64,000 bases of DNA from RDYJ01 sp034931405 (GTDB lineage Bacteria > Cyanobacteriota > Cyanobacteriia > Cyanobacteriales > Nostocaceae): positions 1 through 64,000 of the forward strand of contig NZ_JAYGHA010000029.1 in assembly GCF_034931405.1 (NCBI RefSeq), written 5' to 3'. This document shows positions 59,742-64,000 of this stretch, piece after piece; within the stretch, counting starts at the first letter, position 1, and each line of letters starts with the position of its first letter. The position numbers and the translations under genes were made by a program. Under the pieces are notes generated by a model, which was given only the letters and a program-made list of their open reading frames with translations, searched no databases and was not told the origin of the DNA.

Positions 59742-61169
59742 CTATGCTAACTTAGCAATTTCAGCTTCCATTGTTGCTGCAATTTGACCAAGTTTTTCCG
59801 GTGAGTTAGTTTCCATGTACACCCTCACCAAAGGTTCTGTACCAGAAGGACGCAATAACACCCAACTACCCTCTTCCAAATACAGTTTAATACCATCCTT
59901 CCTTCCCACTTCCTTCACCTTAATTCCAGCTACTTCCGAAGGAGGATTTTTGGTATAGGAATCAATCACAGCATTTTTGTGAGCATCGGTAAGGTGTAAA
60001 TCCAAACGGTTATTATACAAAGGACCATCAGCTTCTGCGATCGCTTCCTGAACCAACACACTTAAAGGCTTACCTTCATAAGCGATCGCCTCAGCTACCA
60101 GCATATCAGCTAGAACCCCATCCTTTTCAGGAATATGGCCAATAATACTCAAACCACCTGATTCCTCACCACCAATCAAAACAGCGGTTTCCCGCATTTT
60201 CTCCCCAATGTATTTAAAACCAACAGCGGTTTCATAAATTTGCAGACCATTTTTAGCCGCAAAATTATCTAACAAATGGGTAGTCGCAACCGTTCTCACA
60301 ATTGCGCCTGTTTTACCCTTGTTTTTGATTAAATGTCTTGCTAAAACTAACAGTACCGTGTTGGGAGTGAGAACATTTCCTAGTTCATCCACAATCCCAA
60401 AGCGATCGCTATCTCCATCCGTTGCTAAACCCAAATCAGCCTTATCAGCTTTAACAGCTGCCACCAAATCCACCAACTGATCCCCCTTGGGTTCTGGCAT
60501 ACCGCCCCCAAAAAGTACATCCCGCCAAGCGTGGAAACTTTCTAACTGAGTTCCGCAATGTTGCAGCACCTCATCTAAATAGCCACGAGATGTAGAATAG
60601 AGAGCATCGTACTTAACCTTTAAATTCGCACTCTTAATTTTTTCCACATCCAGCAAGGTGTAGATAAAATGCAAATAATCGGGCTTCGGATCAAAAGTAG
60701 AAATAGTCCCAGATGGCTTACTTCCTGGTAACTCATCCGATGCCGTTTCTATATTGGCCACAATAGTATCAGTAATTTCAGGAGTGGCAGGACCAGCGTA
60801 GTCTGGGATATATTTAATCCCACAATAAGGTGCAGGATTATGACTAGCAGTAAACATCAAAGCCCCTGCGGAATTCAAATGTCTCGCATTGTAGGCAATT
60901 ACAGGAGTCGGGCAATCCCGATCAGTAATTTTCACATTCCACCCTAAATCAGCTAAAACAGCCGCAGATGTCCGCGCAAATTCATCAGCTAAAAACCTTG
61001 TATCATAAGCGATTAAAACTGGTCTTTCCTTAGTATAGGCAGTTTCCAGATAACTAGCGATCGCCCTTGTTACTTTCCGCACATTAGGAAAAGTAAAATC
61101 ATCGGCAATAATCCCGCGCCAACCATCAGTACCAAATTTTATTTTACCAGAATTGTCAGGGTTACTCAT
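59742..61169 (-). CDS. Phosphoglucomutase/phosphomannomutase family protein
   Basis: A 475-aa phosphohexomutase. The catalytic phosphoserine is in MFTASHNPAPYCGIKYIPD; the metal loop is LATDGDSDRFGIVD; the sugar-binding loop is GGEESGGLSIIGHIPEKDG, and the phosphate-binding loop is LRPSGTEPLVRVYME. It interconverts sugar-1- and sugar-6-phosphates for glycogen, cell-wall and nucleotide-sugar synthesis. All four conserved loops are complete. Monocistronic. Confidence 0.93.
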   Translation of the reverse strand: MSNPDNSGKIKFGTDGWRGIIADDFTFPNVRKVTRAIASYLETAYTKERPVLIAYDTRFLADEFARTSAAVLADLGWNVKITDRDCPTPVIAYNARHLNSAGALMFTASHNPAPYCGIKYIPDYAGPATPEITDTIVANIETASDELPGSKPSGTISTFDPKPDYLHFIYTLLDVEKIKSANLKVKYDALYSTSRGYLDEVLQHCGTQLESFHAWRDVLFGGGMPEPKGDQLVDLVAAVKADKADLGLATDGDSDRFGIVDELGNVLTPNTVLLVLARHLIKNKGKTGAIVRTVATTHLLDNFAAKNGLQIYETAVGFKYIGEKMRETAVLIGGEESGGLSIIGHIPEKDGVLADMLVAEAIAYEGKPLSVLVQEAIAEADGPLYNNRLDLHLTDAHKNAVIDSYTKNPPSEVAGIKVKEVGRKDGIKLYLEEGSWVLLRPSGTEPLVRVYMETNSPEKLGQIAATMEAEIAKLA

Positions 61170-61284
61170 TTTGCTACTCTCTCCCGTGCATCATCATTAC
61201 CATTAGGAAGCATCCCGCAAAGCAACTGTTTAGCCACTGTGCCGCAAGTATCCCCAAGGTAATTTCTCTCACTGTACCTGAGCA

Positions 61285-62139
61285 ATGTCAACCCCCGCTA
61301 GACCCTTTGTAAGTTACCACCTTTGGTCCCTAGTTGCCCCCGCGAGAGGACAAGAACATTGGCATTGTCAAATGAGAAGGGGATTTATTAAAGCTAGGCA
61401 ACACGAACCAGAGGTGAAAGCTTTATTAGCACAAGCCACACCACCTCAACGGATTGGCATTCTCGCCCAAAAAGGTGTATATGAGTTTCATCATCATTTA
61501 CAGTGGTTAACTCAGTCCGATGGGGTGGAAAAAGTAGCCCAGTTGTTAAAATTAAGTAACTTCACTTTTCAAGTCAAGCAACGGGTATTACAGATTTTAC
61601 AAAAATATCAAAAATCGCCTTTACTTTTGGGCAAACGCATTATCCAATTAACTGCCGGTGATGAAGGATTTCCTCAACCTATTGTTATAGAACAGAAAAA
61701 TTATTGTTTTCGTTTATATGCAGCTATGGATTGTGTGTTTATTGAGTCTGATAGCACTTTGCATATTTTAGATTTTAAAACTGGTAAGTCTGCTTTTGAT
61801 AAACGACAAGCTTTAGTTTATTTATTAGCAGCACGTTATCTTTATCCCGGTAAAACGGCTGTAGCTTCTTTTTATAATTTGGAAGTTGGTCAAAAATCTG
61901 AGCTAATTACTATTAATAGTCATGAATTAGCATCTTTAGAATCTGAGTTGGCTAATGTAGCGAATCAACACCAACTTGATTTACAAAAATATGCAGGAAG
62001 AAGCAGTAACTTTAGTCAAATATTTCCGCCTAATCCCGGCAATCATTGCCGATTTTGTCCATTTAATTCAATCTGTGAATTTTCTGAAGTTCAATCTGCA
62101 AAATCACACGCAAAACCAATTACTAAAAATCGTATTTAA
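61285..62139 (+). CDS. PD-(D/E)XK nuclease-like protein with C-terminal cysteine cluster
   Basis: A 284-aa RecB/Cas4-like nuclease fold protein. The active-site core is LHILDFKTGKSAFDKRQAL (Asp-x-Lys) with a preceding ALYDC-type Asp-containing strand (LYAAMDCVFIES). Near the C-terminus CRFCPFNSIC gives three cysteines in the spacing of the Fe-S cluster of Cas4/AddB nucleases; a Cys exists near residue 24 (HWHCQMRRGF) as a possible fourth ligand. DNA-processing function likely; partner unknown. Its stop is directly next to the stop of the convergent gene. Confidence 0.78.
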   Translation: MSTPARPFVSYHLWSLVAPARGQEHWHCQMRRGFIKARQHEPEVKALLAQATPPQRIGILAQKGVYEFHHHLQWLTQSDGVEKVAQLLKLSNFTFQVKQRVLQILQKYQKSPLLLGKRIIQLTAGDEGFPQPIVIEQKNYCFRLYAAMDCVFIESDSTLHILDFKTGKSAFDKRQALVYLLAARYLYPGKTAVASFYNLEVGQKSELITINSHELASLESELANVANQHQLDLQKYAGRSSNFSQIFPPNPGNHCRFCPFNSICEFSEVQSAKSHAKPITKNRI

Positions 62140-63498
62140 CTAACAAAATCTCTTAAAGAATGATAAATCAATATGACCAAAGTGAATACTCATAGCAACA
62201 TTTAACTGTTCTAAGGTGGCTACTAACCAATCAATAGAATTAGTAGTAGCTGTTTCATAATGGTTAAATAAAATTGCCAATCTTTTTTCTAAATGTGGTT
62301 TAACTTTACGACAGATTAATAACACTTTTACCAACAAACTAATTGTTGTTAAAGAACCTTGATTACTAATCAAATCTAAAAAAGTTGAGTGTTGAAGTGA
62401 CGTTTGGTTGTTGACTACTAAAAAGTCCAATAGCTTGCTACAAGTTCTCACTATTAAGCTTTCATTGACATTGTAATCATTCGCATCCGGTAATGTATCT
62501 TGTAGATAATTGTATAACCGTGTATTAAATAGGCGTTTTCCATATTTTCCGTCCACAGAAGTTATTAGATAATCATATAATTCATCCTTAAAATCATGAA
62601 ACTTGGCGGTTTTACTACTATATTGTATAATCTGCTGCGCTCTTTCTTGGTAAGTATAATTACCTTCAGATTTACCAATAAATTGCTTGAGGGTGCTATA
62701 AAGATCGCTATCACTCAACAATGTCGGATTATTGATAGGGCGTAAAATCTGATTGGCTTCAGATAGGGAAACTTTTCTTAAAATCTGAACTCGACGTACT
62801 TTGTAAGTTACATATTGTGAAAGATCAATTTCAAATTTTTTTTGTACCTGTGCCTGAAAATGTCTGACTGTTTCTTGTTGTTCAAAAGTAGAATCTTCAC
62901 TAATTAAACAATGTTCATATAAATAGGGATAACGACTAATTAAATTTACCAAAGGTTGATTATCTTTGCGGCTATTTAATTTAGGAGTTTGATTGACAAC
63001 TTGGCTAAATCGCCGTAAAAATAAATACTGGTCGCTTTCAATAAAAATATTCACCAATTCGCGCAAACGTCTAATTTCTCGGAAGCGAAAACTATTTACT
63101 CCTGACGTATTAGGTGACAAATCAAACAAGCTGATTAAATCCATGATACCTTGATGCAATTGGGGTTGCATATACCAACGGTTAACCAAAATATGACAAC
63201 AGCGGTTAAGAAAAAATTTAAAATCTTCTTGTGCTGTTTTAGATGCGATAATTTTGTCTAAAATTGGCAGAATTTCCGGTTCAGGATAATTGGCACGTTC
63301 AATAAAGAGCGCCCGAAAACGTTCAATCATTCGGTCTGGAGATTCCATTTGTACCAAATGAAGCAGATGCTGATAGATCAGCTGCTCTTCTTGATAAGAG
63401 TCGTGATAGTTGTAGAGATGTTCTTTAGCACTATTCATTTTAGCTAAGGGTGTTTGTTCCACAGTTTTTTCGGATTCAGAAGTAGTCCAATTTTTCAC
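62140..63498 (-). CDS. Conserved helical cyanobacterial protein, unknown function
   Basis: A 452-aa protein, almost entirely alpha-helical. Distinct stretches are LIYQHLLHLVQMESPDRMIE, RCCHILVNRWYMQPQLHQGI, RRLRELVNIFIESDQYLFLR and FIGKSEGNYTYQERAQQIIQ. I do not recognise the family, but such proteins are conserved across filamentous cyanobacteria. No membrane helix or signal peptide. The divergent region upstream (63499-63694) is AT-rich. Confidence 0.7.
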   Translation of the reverse strand: MKNWTTSESEKTVEQTPLAKMNSAKEHLYNYHDSYQEEQLIYQHLLHLVQMESPDRMIERFRALFIERANYPEPEILPILDKIIASKTAQEDFKFFLNRCCHILVNRWYMQPQLHQGIMDLISLFDLSPNTSGVNSFRFREIRRLRELVNIFIESDQYLFLRRFSQVVNQTPKLNSRKDNQPLVNLISRYPYLYEHCLISEDSTFEQQETVRHFQAQVQKKFEIDLSQYVTYKVRRVQILRKVSLSEANQILRPINNPTLLSDSDLYSTLKQFIGKSEGNYTYQERAQQIIQYSSKTAKFHDFKDELYDYLITSVDGKYGKRLFNTRLYNYLQDTLPDANDYNVNESLIVRTCSKLLDFLVVNNQTSLQHSTFLDLISNQGSLTTISLLVKVLLICRKVKPHLEKRLAILFNHYETATTNSIDWLVATLEQLNVAMSIHFGHIDLSFFKRFC

Positions 63499-63694
63499 CT
63501 TTCATTACCGTTTACAAACTGGCTCATAAGTCATTTTTCTTACACAACTACTGGCTTGTCAACCGAATTAATACGGTTTAAACAATTCTTGACTGAATAT
63601 TATTCTCCATATTTATATTGAAGAATGTTATTCTCACATCTTACAATGTAACCCGAATAATTACTGATGTTTTTATTAAAGGCAACATAAATCT

Positions 63695-63982
63695 TTGTTA
63701 CATCAAGTTAAATCTTTGGTGAAGAGAGGTAGAAGAGTTGTAGCAATGGGGGCGTTTGCAGCCAATTCAACAATGCTCCTACCTAAGACCCCATTGCTAA
63801 CTACAAATTCTCAATTCCGAATTTCCAAATTACATAGGTGGCAATTCTTTAAGAATTGTAAACCGAATATGGTTAATCGCCAACTCACCAATGGATATTT
63901 CTTCTTTAGTCAACCTCTGTCCATTACTGGTCAAGACTTCAAAAGATACTCCTTTGCCAATTTCGATATGATACCAGCATAA
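63695..63982 (+). CDS. Hypothetical protein, doubtful
   Basis: A 95-aa frame starting at TTG (63695). Text such as VKSLVKRGRRVVAMGAFAAN and STMLLPKTPLLTTNSQFRIS shows no domain. It is basic and Ser/Thr-rich and has no clear ribosome binding site. It may be a chance frame. Confidence 0.2.
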   Translation: MLHQVKSLVKRGRRVVAMGAFAANSTMLLPKTPLLTTNSQFRISKLHRWQFFKNCKPNMVNRQLTNGYFFFSQPLSITGQDFKRYSFANFDMIPA

Positions 63983-64000
63983 CCCCATAAAAAAGCGTGT

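Overview
This window comes from the chromosome of a filamentous, heterocystous-type (Nostocales) cyanobacterium. The evidence is: the PSII assembly lipoprotein Psb27, the NDH-1 subunits NdhD1 and NdhF1, an RbcR-type LysR regulator, CofH of deazaflavin synthesis, many HIP1 octamers (GCGATCGC), heptameric STRR repeats, a XisI remnant and many Uma2, DUF29, DUF4327 and DUF433 proteins. No rRNA, complete tRNA or CRISPR array was seen.

Region 1 (1-13.9 kb) is an accessory, AT-rich block in which I saw no HIP1 octamer. It holds a MazEF pair whose toxin carries a helix-turn-helix-like insert, two methyltransferases, a type IV pilin-like protein, a SPINDLY/OGT-like (GT41) glycosyltransferase, and a minus-strand operon: DegT aminotransferase, ATP-grasp ligase, Fe(II)/2OG-type oxygenase, methyltransferase, 1048-aa GT41-containing glycosyltransferase. 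The block reads as a surface or pilin glycan modification locus. It ends at 13.93 kb, where a truncated methyltransferase meets a truncated duplicate of a gene lying 2 kb further on.

Region 2 (14-28.5 kb) is mostly core genome: Uma2 proteins, a UPF0175/DUF3368 toxin-antitoxin pair, a PP2C phosphatase overlapping an FHA-kinase, an RluE-like pseudouridine synthase, a dolichol-phosphate-sugar-synthase-like GT2 fused to GtrA, a GT39-like membrane protein, CofH, Psb27 and a GHL10 glycosidase-like secreted protein.

Region 3 (28.5-40.2 kb) is a second accessory block: three toxin-antitoxin pairs (ParE/RHH, DUF433/DUF5615, HigBA with a shortened HigA), an Rpn-type nuclease, a GmrSD-like DUF262/DUF1524 protein, a DUF29 protein, then ndhD1. 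A 4-kb patchwork of repeats, a XisI stump and orphan ORFs separates ndhD1 from ndhF1.

Region 4 (40-64 kb) is core again: ndhF1, a thioredoxin, an NnrU-family protein, rbcR, a Ser/Thr kinase, a phosphate-binding-like protein plus a broken paralog split by a MITE, a nitroreductase, a CRP/NtcA-type regulator, a DALR protein, a HAD hydrolase, a PEP-CTERM protein, DNA polymerase I with an altered Exo III motif, an alpha/beta hydrolase, a PemK-type TA locus with a duplicated antitoxin, LapA-domain protein, a phosphohexomutase and a RecB-like nuclease. Two inverted copies of a 167-bp IS200/IS605-like non-autonomous element (4.0 and 51.7 kb) and several hairpin repeats link distant parts of the window. 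All functional calls are from reading motifs by eye; no database search was possible.
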